A stretch of DNA of 30,086 nucleotides. Origin: JBBPYR01 sp038199755. Its GTDB lineage: Bacteria; Chloroflexota; Ktedonobacteria; Ktedonobacterales; Ktedonobacteraceae. The stretch's first letter is position 1. Each line of letters starts with the position of its first letter. The notes under the pieces are model-generated. The model had not been told where the DNA came from. It made no database searches and saw nothing but the letters and a program-made list of their open reading frames with translations. A program made the translations under genes and the position numbers. Positions 1 through 7,046 of this stretch are shown piece by piece. Location: assembly GCA_038199755.1 (NCBI GenBank), contig JBBPYR010000106.1, forward strand, positions 1 through 30,086, written 5' to 3'.

Positions 1-34
1 CAAAACGACAGATTGCTAGCAATCTGTCGTTTTG
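1..34. terminator. Perfect 34-base palindrome after the DNA polymerase gene
   Basis: Bases 1-17 are the exact reverse complement of bases 18-34, with no loop and GCTAGC at the centre. It lies 21 bases past the stop codon of the minus-strand polymerase gene. Read on either strand the second arm ends in TTTTG, so it could act as a bidirectional intrinsic terminator. The window edge hides what lies further left. It resembles the other long perfect hairpins at 7701, 12645 and 20310. Confidence 0.7.
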
Positions 35-55
35 TACCTGCTTCTTGCCTGATAC

Positions 56-2512
56 CTACAAGACTTCTTGGCAGCGAATCCAGCGTGGCTGTATCTCTTC
101 GATAGGTTGATCGAATAGGCCGGGTTGGTCTAGGCGGAAGAGTTGTGCGAAATCCTCTGGCTCAAAGGCTTTGCGTAGTCGAGCCGCATAGGAAGTCACG
201 AGCACCTGTACATAATGCTCGACATCGTAGTCACGCCGATCAGCTACCGTCTCTTTATACGTGCGTTCTTGTTGCTCGCCCTGTTCGCGGCCACGGCTTT
301 CTGCTGCCCAATCATTGCCAACGGAAGCTTCTTCGTTCTCATCAGGCAACCAGACATAGTTTTTGTTGCGTGAACGATAATAGCGCACCCGTTCGCCAGG
401 GTACCAGCGTTTCCGTCCGGCATCCAGCAAAGCCTCGTACTGCGGCTCCATATGATTGGCACGTGTTGCTAGATAGCTCTCCGGCGTTTTGGAGAGACGC
501 ACACGTACCCCAAGATCGGTCGCGGGCAATGAGCGGCTACGTAACGCCTCGACCATTTCCAGATAGACACGGCGCACACTCACAACATCACCCAGCATGG
601 TATAGGGGAGAGCCTGACGCAAAAAGCGTTCGCCAAACGGTTCCGCACGACTAGAGCGCATCGCCACGCCACGCACGATCAGACGTTCATCATACGTCAT
701 CAAGGCATAATTCTTCACTTCATGGCTGAACATAGCGCGATAACGGCCCTCGTACTCCAAGCGAATGCCCGCTGGCAAGTTCGCCCCTATCTCCTCGACC
801 AAACTGCGCTCCTGCTCTTCCGTCCAGCCACTCGGCACAGAAAAATATACGCCATCGGTATCAGCCTCAATCAAAGCCATACCGCGCTGGCGTAGCTCGT
901 CCAGCACCTGTGTGAGCACAGCCCGTCCGCGTTGCGTCACCTCGCCAGCCGCTCGGTTGTCTGCGAAGAGAGCCATGGCACCGGCACCCATGTAACCATA
1001 GGCCGAGTTAATCAAAATCTTCATCGCCGCCTGTGTCGCATCATGGTGATTTGCCTCCACCGAGCCTGGAAGCGCCTGCTTTGCCGCTGCTTTGTGGGCA
1101 AGACGCAGATCGGTCAACTGGCCCAAAATGCTGAGAAAGACACCCAAGCGATCTGAGGATGGGCCAATCTGGAAGGTACGCATCAGCGAAGGATATAGCG
1201 AGGCCACGTCTGCCTTTACCACCTGTTCCGCGACTCCCGTGGCAAAGAGATGGACGGCACCGCCCTCATGCAAGCCCTGCTCACCACTCTGACTGTTCAA
1301 ACGAGCAGGCAATGCCGCCCGCGCACGCAGATAGGCACGCACAAGGATTGGTTCGAGAATACCCATCGCAGGGCCAGCTGAGGCCAGACGTTCATAGCGG
1401 CGCGGTGCCATACTCGCCAGTGCGAACGGTGCCCCCAATAGACGACGCGAGAGGCCATCCACCTCATTCACATCATCAAGTGCATAGTGGCGCACCATAG
1501 CAGGGTCGCGTCGGTAGGTCTCGAAGATCGCCTCACCTTCAAGATACACGCGCTCAGAAGAGGCAATACCAAAATATTTCGCTGCCTCTTTTAGGCGATG
1601 ACCAGGCATGTCACGTACCACAAAATCATGGCGGCGCACAGCATCCAGCGTATCAATCAGTTCCCGCCCGGCCACACTATAGCGCACACGCTTGCGTGCC
1701 TCTGGTCCAATCGCCAACGTCTCCTCGCGTCGCTCTAGCAGCATCGGCCCGCCCTGACGACCAAGAGCCAATGGAATGCTATACAGTTTCGCCCGCTCCT
1801 CCAAAAAGGGCAGATCAAAACCAAACAGATTATGATTCTCAATCACATCGGGATCGCGCTCACTAATAATCTGGCACAGTTGCGCAATCAATGCGGCCTC
1901 ATCTTCGGGTCTCGGTGCCTCAAGCACAGTCGAGAAGCCGCGATTATCGCGTATCGCCACCATAAAGATACGCCCACGATGGGGGTCTAGCGCGGTTGTC
2001 TCCAGATCGAACTGCATACGGTGCAGGTCATCATACACCATACCGCGAAAATACACGCGCCCCGTCAGCATCAAGTATTGCTCTACCGGGCCAACACGAT
2101 AATACTCCTCTTGCAACTCGTTTAAACTATGCACGCTACGATCAAGCCGCCGCGATGCTCCCTGCACAATCGTACGCTCCAGCACATGTCCATCATCAGA
2201 ACTGAGCACATAGCGAAAGGCATCAGTAGGTCCATTCAATAGGCTATAGGAAATCTTTGCCCTGTGCATTCCAACGGCATCAAAGGGGAGTAAGGTGGAG
2301 CCAAGTTGCTTTACATCTGCTAGTGAGGTTGCGAAGAGCCAGGGCCGGAAACGTTCAGTACTACACGTAATGCGTCCTTGTTCGCGCCGCCAGATCAACG
2401 CTCGCCCATTGTGCGCCGCCCAGACAGAAACAATTCCCGTCATCGCATCCCAACCAAAGAGACGTTCATCCACCTCTCGCGGTGTAGGTTCATGTGCGGA
2501 AGAGGTACTCAC
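56..2512 (-). CDS. Family B DNA polymerase with 3'-5' exonuclease (Pol II-like)
   Basis: This 818-residue protein is a DNA-directed DNA polymerase of family B, close in length to E. coli Pol II (783 residues). The proofreading exonuclease motifs are intact: Exo I DLE (D169, E171), Exo II NHNLFGFD (N228, D233) and Exo III YALDD (Y343, D347). The polymerase motifs follow: motif A DVASLYP (D435), motif B KILINSAYG (K498) and motif C DTDG (D551). All catalytic aspartates are present, so it should be active in both directions. The start is a GTG at 2510-2512 with AGGAG seven bases upstream. It stands alone, with the next gene upstream 197 bases away. In bacteria this family is usually linked to damage-induced or bypass synthesis; that role is inferred here. 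No LexA box was recognised. Confidence 0.93.
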   Translation of the reverse strand: MSTSSAHEPTPREVDERLFGWDAMTGIVSVWAAHNGRALIWRREQGRITCSTERFRPWLFATSLADVKQLGSTLLPFDAVGMHRAKISYSLLNGPTDAFRYVLSSDDGHVLERTIVQGASRRLDRSVHSLNELQEEYYRVGPVEQYLMLTGRVYFRGMVYDDLHRMQFDLETTALDPHRGRIFMVAIRDNRGFSTVLEAPRPEDEAALIAQLCQIISERDPDVIENHNLFGFDLPFLEERAKLYSIPLALGRQGGPMLLERREETLAIGPEARKRVRYSVAGRELIDTLDAVRRHDFVVRDMPGHRLKEAAKYFGIASSERVYLEGEAIFETYRRDPAMVRHYALDDVNEVDGLSRRLLGAPFALASMAPRRYERLASAGPAMGILEPILVRAYLRARAALPARLNSQSGEQGLHEGGAVHLFATGVAEQVVKADVASLYPSLMRTFQIGPSSDRLGVFLSILGQLTDLRLAHKAAAKQALPGSVEANHHDATQAAMKILINSAYGYMGAGAMALFADNRAAGEVTQRGRAVLTQVLDELRQRGMALIEADTDGVYFSVPSGWTEEQERSLVEEIGANLPAGIRLEYEGRYRAMFSHEVKNYALMTYDERLIVRGVAMRSSRAEPFGERFLRQALPYTMLGDVVSVRRVYLEMVEALRSRSLPATDLGVRVRLSKTPESYLATRANHMEPQYEALLDAGRKRWYPGERVRYYRSRNKNYVWLPDENEEASVGNDWAAESRGREQGEQQERTYKETVADRRDYDVEHYVQVLVTSYAARLRKAFEPEDFAQLFRLDQPGLFDQPIEEIQPRWIRCQEVL

Positions 2513-2558
2513 TTGGCTGCTCCTGTCGTTGCTAATGGGCGACCATTTGCTCTAGCAT

Positions 2559-2564
2559 AGTATA
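2559..2564 (-). promoter_or_regulatory. Possible -10 box of the polymerase gene
   Basis: On the minus strand this reads TATACT, 46 bases before the GTG start of the polymerase gene. A weak TTCAGA lies 18 bases further upstream as a possible -35. The rest of the 197-base gap (2513-2709) shows no other clear signal. The assignment rests on consensus match alone. Confidence 0.3.
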
Positions 2565-2709
2565 CCATGTCCGCTTTAGCAATCTGAACGAGGGGCTATT
2601 TTTGGCGTTCTAAGGAAGCGCGGTTCCCTTGCTCTGTTTGGGTTGTGCTCTCCATATGTTTCTCCGCGTGGTTCTCTCTGTTTCATTTGACTGCAGCACC
2701 AGGGAAAGA

Positions 2710-2976
2710 CTAGGTGCCTACATTGATCTGAAGGACACGCACGCCCTGCATATCCAGCCAGTAACGTTCCTTCACGTTCGTAACGCGGATGAGCACCATA
2801 TCGCATGAGGGACAACGCACGATTGTACCCATGCCATGCATATAGACAGCCAGCGTAGCAATGGCATTGGTTGTGCCGCAACCCGTGCAGGTTGCCTGAA
2901 CGAGCGTCATGTCAAAGGGAAAGATCGCTTGCAAGGTACCCGCAGCAGCGTTACCATCCAGTTTGTTTTCCATCAT
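2710..2976 (-). CDS. Small zinc-ribbon protein, DUF6510 type
   Basis: This 88-residue protein contains two Cys pairs, CTGC near residues 31-34 and CPSC near 55-58, about 20 residues apart, as in a zinc ribbon. It matches my recollection of the DUF6510 family, which has no known function and tends to sit beside flavin reductase and molybdopterin oxidoreductase genes. Its ATG overlaps the stop codon of the upstream reductase gene in an ATGA arrangement, with AGGAG just upstream, so the two are translationally coupled. It may bind metal or act as an accessory factor for the redox pair; that is inference. No signal peptide or membrane segment is seen. Confidence 0.8.
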   Translation of the reverse strand: MMENKLDGNAAAGTLQAIFPFDMTLVQATCTGCGTTNAIATLAVYMHGMGTIVRCPSCDMVLIRVTNVKERYWLDMQGVRVLQINVGT

Positions 2977-3731
2977 GCTTCTCCTGTCGGTCCAAATCGT
3001 TCGGTTTTGATGCTCGCAACTTCGTGTCCCAGTGCCACCAAGCTCGCTGCGGCGGTTTCGACGAAGGGTGTGGGGCCGCAGATGAACGTCAGGGGATGTT
3101 GGTCAGGCAACCATGCCACCTCACGCAGCATCTGGGAATCAATGCGGCGGTGATAGCCAGTCCATGCTGGCGGTTGCTCACGCGTCAAGGTATGCACGAC
3201 CTCAAGCATTGTAGTGCTCTTGACCAAGTGGTCGAGTTCGTCACGGTAGATCACCTCCTCGAAGGAGCGCGACGAATAGAGCAAACGGGTCGGGATGGTG
3301 CTCCCCACAGCGGCGCGGTGGCGCAACATCGCCATCAAAGGTACGATGCCTGATCCGCCAGCGATGAGCAGGAGTGGGCCACCTAGCTGCGCCTCCCAGA
3401 CAAAATATCCCCCGATGGGTCCGCGCAGTTCCAATTTGTCACCGACGCGCAACTCACCTGCGAGGTAGGGTGACACTTCCCCGTCATCGAGCCGTTCGAC
3501 GGTGAGCGTCACGCGCCGATTATCTTCAGGAGGGGAGGCTATCGAATAGCTGCGCTCGACCTGGTAACCGTCTTCGGCGGTGAGTCGCACATCCACGTGT
3601 TGCCCAGGCCGATGTCCCATCCAGTTGGGGACGGAGAGAGTGATGCTCTTCGCCCGCGCTGTTTCTGCCTGCGTAGCCACGACCTTACCAAATTGCCAGG
3701 TCAGTCGCCCTGGTAGCGTTCTTCTTTCCAT
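2973..3731 (-). CDS. FAD/NAD(P)-binding ferredoxin-NADP reductase family protein
   Basis: This 252-residue flavoprotein should pass electrons between NAD(P)H and a redox partner. An N-terminal FAD-binding barrel holds the RSYSIAS motif (about residues 60-66) and GPIGGYF (about 104-110). The NAD(P) domain has LLIAGGSGIVPLMAML (about 120-135) and CGPTPFVE (about 217-224). It ends shortly after an aromatic-containing ERFGPTGEA tail and has no 2Fe-2S domain, so it is a stand-alone reductase. Its start lies inside the 3' end of the upstream molybdopterin gene (31-base overlap), with GGAG five bases before the ATG. The likely partner is therefore that Mo enzyme, which needs an electron donor or acceptor. 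Cytoplasmic location is inferred because no export signal is seen. Confidence 0.88.
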   Translation of the reverse strand: MERRTLPGRLTWQFGKVVATQAETARAKSITLSVPNWMGHRPGQHVDVRLTAEDGYQVERSYSIASPPEDNRRVTLTVERLDDGEVSPYLAGELRVGDKLELRGPIGGYFVWEAQLGGPLLLIAGGSGIVPLMAMLRHRAAVGSTIPTRLLYSSRSFEEVIYRDELDHLVKSTTMLEVVHTLTREQPPAWTGYHRRIDSQMLREVAWLPDQHPLTFICGPTPFVETAAASLVALGHEVASIKTERFGPTGEA

Positions 3732-4312
3732 GGGTCTCCGTGATTGTTATAGCCAAGCGACTCCCAGAAGCCCGGTTCATCCTGATCGAGCAGGCGCAGA
3801 CCTCGGACCCACTTGGCACTCTTCCAGAAGTAGAGGTGTGGAACCAGCAAGCGTACCGGGCCACCATGTTGAGGGGGTAGAGGCTGCCCATCGTACGTGT
3901 CGACCACCCATGCCTTGCCACCAAGCACCTCATCCAGAGGCAGGTTGGTGGTGTAGCCACCATCGCTGAAGGCAAGCAGATAACTGGCAGCCGTCTCGAC
4001 CTGCGAGAGCAGGGTATCGAGGGAGACGCCTTCCCACTTCGTGTCCAATTTCGACCACTTGGTTACACAGTGGATATCTTTCGTCACCGTATCGCGAGGC
4101 AAAGCACGAAATTCGTCCCAGGTCCAGCGTTTTGGCTGATCGACCTCCCCTACAATAGTGAAATCCCAGCTTGCCAGAGGAGTATGTGGCGTTGGTCCCG
4201 CCGAGAGCACGGGAAAGCCGCGTTCGAGATATTGTCCAGGCGGGATGCGTGCGCTCGTGTCGTCCTTCTGGCGACGACCTCGGAATCCGCGTGAGATGAA
4301 TCCTTCACCCAT
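3701..4312 (-). CDS. Sulfite oxidase-like molybdopterin oxidoreductase
   Basis: This 203-residue protein belongs to the oxidoreductase molybdopterin-binding family that includes sulfite oxidase and the methionine sulfoxide reductase subunit YedY/MsrP. The segment DIHCVTKWS places the molybdenum-ligating cysteine at C82, and the fold spans about residues 45-195. It lacks the C-terminal dimerisation domain of true sulfite oxidases. Unlike periplasmic MsrP it shows no twin-arginine signal peptide; the RGFRGRR near the start is basic but no hydrophobic stretch follows. A strong AGGAGGT Shine-Dalgarno sits six bases before the ATG. It leads an operon with a flavin reductase and a zinc-ribbon protein. 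The natural substrate is unknown; an S- or N-oxide is a reasonable guess. Confidence 0.87.
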   Translation of the reverse strand: MGEGFISRGFRGRRQKDDTSARIPPGQYLERGFPVLSAGPTPHTPLASWDFTIVGEVDQPKRWTWDEFRALPRDTVTKDIHCVTKWSKLDTKWEGVSLDTLLSQVETAASYLLAFSDGGYTTNLPLDEVLGGKAWVVDTYDGQPLPPQHGGPVRLLVPHLYFWKSAKWVRGLRLLDQDEPGFWESLGYNNHGDPWKEERYQGD

Positions 4313-4318
4313 ATGGTT

Positions 4319-4363
4319 ACCTCCTGATCTGCTTTCGCTTATCTCTTCATGTACAATATTGTA
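4319..4363 (-). promoter_or_regulatory. Leader of the molybdopterin operon: strong RBS and 12-base palindrome
   Basis: A near-perfect Shine-Dalgarno (AGGAGGT on the minus strand) occupies 4319-4325. At 4352-4363 lies the palindrome TACAATATTGTA, whose minus-strand TACAAT resembles a -10 box. A dyad over a promoter element is a plausible repressor site, but no matching -35 was recognised. The rest of the gap between this operon and the next gene (4364-4423) shows nothing clear. Confidence 0.4.
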
Positions 4364-4423
4364 TCATATGCATTTATAACTACACCAAACACGAACAGAA
4401 GTTGTAACCCGACATGTTTATTC

Positions 4424-4457
4424 CCCCACTTTCTCCGCTAAAAGAGGGAAAGTGGGG
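4424..4457 (-). terminator. Hairpin after the SDR pseudogene
   Basis: Two 10-base arms, CCCCACTTTC at 4424-4433 and its exact complement at 4448-4457, are separated by 14 bases. The structure starts ten bases past the stop codon of the minus-strand SDR remnant. There is no strong U-run after it, so termination efficiency is uncertain. Confidence 0.5.
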
Positions 4458-4466
4458 AACCCTGTG

Positions 4467-4916
4467 CTACCTAGTATTGAGAAGCCAGCCGCCATCCGCT
4501 GCGATCTCTGAACCAACGATAAACGATGAGTCGTCAGAAGCGAGAAACAGCGCGACATTGGCCACCTCTTCAGGCCGACCCAGACGCTTGACAGGCGAAC
4601 GGCTGACACGCGCTACATCCTGAGCCTGTAGTATCTCCTGCGAAGACCCCGACCGATCCAGCAGCCGTGTCGCGATGGGACCAATCGTGATGGTGTTCAC
4701 CCGAATACCACGGCCAATCAGTTCAGACGCGAGGGCGCGAGCCAGCGCGTGAACCGCCCCCTTACCCGCCGTATAGAGCGAACTATTGGCGATCCCCGTG
4801 AGCGCGTTCACCGAACCATTGAAAATGATTGATGCAGGCTGATTGAGAAAAGGCAGTGCCTTCTGGACATCACGGAGATCAGGGGAGTGACCGAGGCCCA
4901 GAAGACGACATTGCAT
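4467..4916 (-). pseudogene. 5'-truncated short-chain dehydrogenase (SDR)
   Basis: The 149-residue reading frame is the C-terminal part of a classical SDR oxidoreductase, which normally has about 245 residues. The catalytic serine (SIIFNGSV), the YTAGK motif, the IRVNTITIGPI segment and the C-terminal GSEIAADGGW are all present. The N-terminal Rossmann segment with its glycine-rich cofactor motif is missing. The stretch LGLGHSPDLRDVQKALPF appears to join what are normally two separated SDR segments, so an internal deletion is also likely. A stop codon lies two codons upstream of the ATG and no Shine-Dalgarno is visible. A fold-back repeat element begins 33 bases upstream, suggesting its insertion or an associated deletion broke the gene. 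It cannot bind NAD(P) normally and is probably non-functional. Confidence 0.75.
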
Positions 4917-4948
4917 GCGTTAGGTGCGATTGAGAGTAGCACACTGAA

Positions 4949-5284
4949 TCCGTAGGGGCCAGCTGATACAGGTTTAAGAATGAAACGGGGAATAAACGGG
5001 ATGCTGTAGGGACCAGCTTGAGCGTGTTCAAGAGACATCAACTTAAGAATAGCTGAGGTGGTGGGAACGCTCGTTTCAGGAGGGCGGGGGTGGGGAGGAC
5101 GGGTGGAAGGGACCCTCGGGTCGCCCGTGGGGTGGGGCAAATGCCCAAAAAAGGGGGGTATTGCCGGCACGGGCGACCCAAGGGTCCCAGCCCCGCCTCG
5201 TGCGCCGCCCCCGCCCCTACTGAAAAGCTGAGATGTTCGCTTAGGTTGATATCTCTTTAACGCGCTCAAGCTGGTCCCTACGGA
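4949..5284. mobile_element. Fold-back (MITE-like) repeat element
   Basis: The 336-base stretch is bounded by inverted 16-base ends: 4949-4964 and the complement of 5269-5284 differ at one position. Inner arms 5006-5047 and 5240-5281 match in 38 of 42 bases, and central arms 5109-5129 and 5168-5188 match in 20 of 21. The left end carries a second, diverged copy of the terminal unit (4951-4967 against 5006-5020). It encodes no convincing protein and is very GC-rich in the middle. A related core recurs at 25583-25645. No target duplication was found. It fits a non-autonomous element moved by a transposase in trans, or a structured intergenic repeat; mobility itself is inferred. Confidence 0.65.
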
Positions 5285-5381
5285 GCGCGCAGCGCGCTTC
5301 GCTGCTGCTTTTGACCTGCATCCAGCTTGTTTTCTTCCCAGTTTATTTCGGCAATGTCCATCAGCACGTCACATACACCCC

Positions 5382-5410
5382 TTGACACCTTCTAAGTTTA
5401 GTGCTAAACT
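5382..5410 (+). promoter_or_regulatory. Promoter with overlapping MarR-type operator
   Basis: TTGACA at 5382-5387 and TAAACT at 5405-5410 are separated by exactly 17 bases, a good sigma-70-type promoter. A dyad, AGTTTAG-TG-CTAAACT at 5395-5410, covers the spacer end and the whole -10 box. This is the expected position for an autorepressing MarR protein, whose gene starts at 5453. The dyad-regulator link is inferred from position. The gap between the fold-back element and this promoter (5285-5381) holds only a small GCGCGC hairpin at 5284-5298. Confidence 0.7.
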
Positions 5411-5452
5411 ATCAGCTATAAGGAACATGCGGTAAAGGAGAAAAGAAAAGGG

Positions 5453-5866
5453 ATGCTTCAGTCAGCAGTACTAGCCTGGTTGCGTTTGGCACGCGTCTTT
5501 CAAAAAATCGACCGTGCCTCGGTGCTACTTTTACGCCCGTGGGACTTGAACGTAGCACAATTTGATGTCTTGACACAGGTTGGCTCGTCGCAAGGCATCA
5601 CACAACAAGAACTGGCTGACCGCTTATTGGTGACAAAAGGCAATATCTCCCAACTGCTTGATCGCATGGAACGGCTCGGCCTGCTCAAACGTTTTCAGGA
5701 GGGGCGCGCAAATACACTTACCCTCACAGAGATGGGACAGCGACTGTATGAACAAGTGGTTCCATCGCAAGAAAAGATGATCGCCGAACAGTTCTCTGAA
5801 CTCACAGGCGAAGAGGTTGAACAACTCCTACGTCTGTTACGCAAACTCGACCACAGTATCAAATAA
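5453..5866 (+). CDS. mhqR: MarR-family transcriptional regulator (MhqR-like)
   Basis: This 137-residue protein is a MarR-family winged-helix repressor. The recognition region ITQQELADRLLVTKGNIS (about residues 47-64) is followed by the wing FQEGRANTLTLTEMG (about 82-96), flanked by helices used for dimerisation. The start is the ATG at 5453 with AAGGAG at 5435-5440. Its neighbours downstream are a ring-cleaving dioxygenase and a phospholipase/carboxylesterase-like hydrolase, the same trio as the Bacillus subtilis MhqR regulon, which answers quinones and catechols. It probably represses its own operon through the dyad at 5395-5410 and is released by electrophilic aromatics. No cysteine is seen in the protein, so a thiol-switch mechanism is unlikely. 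Confidence 0.8.
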   Translation: MLQSAVLAWLRLARVFQKIDRASVLLLRPWDLNVAQFDVLTQVGSSQGITQQELADRLLVTKGNISQLLDRMERLGLLKRFQEGRANTLTLTEMGQRLYEQVVPSQEKMIAEQFSELTGEEVEQLLRLLRKLDHSIK

Positions 5867-5872
5867 AAACAT

Positions 5873-5883
5873 TTTAGCCTAAA
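5873..5883 (+). promoter_or_regulatory. Second operator-like dyad before mhqO
   Basis: TTTAG-C-CTAAA lies between the regulator gene and the dioxygenase gene and shares the TTTAG/CTAAA half-sites of the upstream operator, with a one-base instead of two-base centre. It may be a second binding site for the same MarR protein. No separate promoter was recognised next to it. Confidence 0.35.
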
Positions 5884-5939
5884 GTTCATCACTAAACCAT
5901 TTTGCATTGCCTGCGCAAGCAAAGAAAGGAAGACAACAG

Positions 5940-7037
5940 ATGTCATCCATCAAGCCGATTCAAGGGCTCCATCACATCAGTATCGTCAGCGCGAACGCAC
6001 AGCGCACGGTCGATTTCTATACACAGGTATTGAGATTGCGCTTCGTCAAGAAGACTGTCAACTTTGACGATCCTGAAAGCTATCACCTCTACTTCGGCGA
6101 TGAGGTCGGTCATCCCGGCACAGCCGTTACCTTCTTTGAGTGGCCACACGCTCCCAAGGGACATCCCGGCATCGGCGGTACGCACCATTTCGCACTCATC
6201 GTGCCTGACTACAACGGCTTGCTCAAATGGAAACGCCGTCTAAATGATCTTGGCATGTCTGTTGATGGGCCGTTAGATCGGCACTACTTCAAGAGCATCT
6301 ACCTGAATGATCCGGATGGCACCATTGTCGAGATTGCCACACTCGGCCCAGGCTGGGCCATCGACGAGCCAGCGGACACGATTGGCACAACCTTCAAAGC
6401 ACCGCCCGCTGAGATGATTGTCAACAATCGTGATGAAGCGCGTATCAAAGCGGAAACATGGCCCGAACCAGTGCCGGAAATTACCAGCGACATGGCTTTG
6501 AAACGGGGAATGCATCACATTACCGCCATCGCCAGCGACATTCAGCGCACCCATGCCTTCTTAGGCGAGACGCTGGGGCTTCGCCGCGTCAAGATGACCT
6601 CGAACTTTGACGATCCCAACTCCGCCCACTGGTATTGGGGCGCGAACGAAGGCAATCCAGGCACACTGATTACCTACTTCGAGCGCAAAGCGGACCGTGA
6701 AAGACGTGTGCAGATGGGCGCGGGACAAACACACCACTACGCCTTTGCGGTGCCCGATGAAGAGTCACAACTAGCTTGGCGTGAACGGCTGGTCAAAGCA
6801 GGCTTGCGCGTCACGCCCATACTTGATCGCATCTACTTCAAGAGCATCTACACCAGCGATCCCGACGGCCATATTGTAGAATTGGCAACGGCAGGCCCCG
6901 GCTTTGCCGTTGACGAGTCCGTGAGCGAGCTGGGACAGCAACTGCAATTGCCACCATGGTTAGAGGGAAACCGTAAAGAGATCGAGCGCATTCTGCATCC
7001 CATCACCGTCCAGGGTTGGTCCCCTGCAAAGGAGTAA
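5940..7037 (+). CDS. mhqO: Ring-cleaving dioxygenase of the glyoxalase fold (MhqO-like)
   Basis: This 365-residue protein belongs to the vicinal oxygen chelate superfamily and resembles hydroquinone-specific ring-cleaving dioxygenases such as MhqO. It has two similar halves. The first holds GLHHISIV, GGTHHFALIV and VEIATLGPG; the second holds GMHHITAI, QTHHYAFAV and VELATAGPG. These are the usual His, His and Glu ligand positions for Fe(II), seen in both halves. Reading starts at ATG 5940, preceded by AAAGGAAG, not at the upstream in-frame TTG at 5907. It follows the MarR gene and is nine bases from the next gene. Its role is probably detoxifying or degrading hydroquinones or catechols; the exact substrate cannot be read from the sequence. 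Confidence 0.85.
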   Translation: MSSIKPIQGLHHISIVSANAQRTVDFYTQVLRLRFVKKTVNFDDPESYHLYFGDEVGHPGTAVTFFEWPHAPKGHPGIGGTHHFALIVPDYNGLLKWKRRLNDLGMSVDGPLDRHYFKSIYLNDPDGTIVEIATLGPGWAIDEPADTIGTTFKAPPAEMIVNNRDEARIKAETWPEPVPEITSDMALKRGMHHITAIASDIQRTHAFLGETLGLRRVKMTSNFDDPNSAHWYWGANEGNPGTLITYFERKADRERRVQMGAGQTHHYAFAVPDEESQLAWRERLVKAGLRVTPILDRIYFKSIYTSDPDGHIVELATAGPGFAVDESVSELGQQLQLPPWLEGNRKEIERILHPITVQGWSPAKE

Positions 7038-7046
7038 TCAGTAAAC

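Noticed and set aside
2836..3353. Two long plus-strand frames opposite the zinc-ribbon and reductase genes
   Set aside because: They are antisense to two genes with clear family motifs and show no domain of their own.
4808..5269. A 153-codon minus-strand reading frame across the fold-back element
   Set aside because: It is Gly/Pro/Arg low-complexity coded by the inverted repeat, with no Shine-Dalgarno or family similarity; it also overlaps the SDR remnant.
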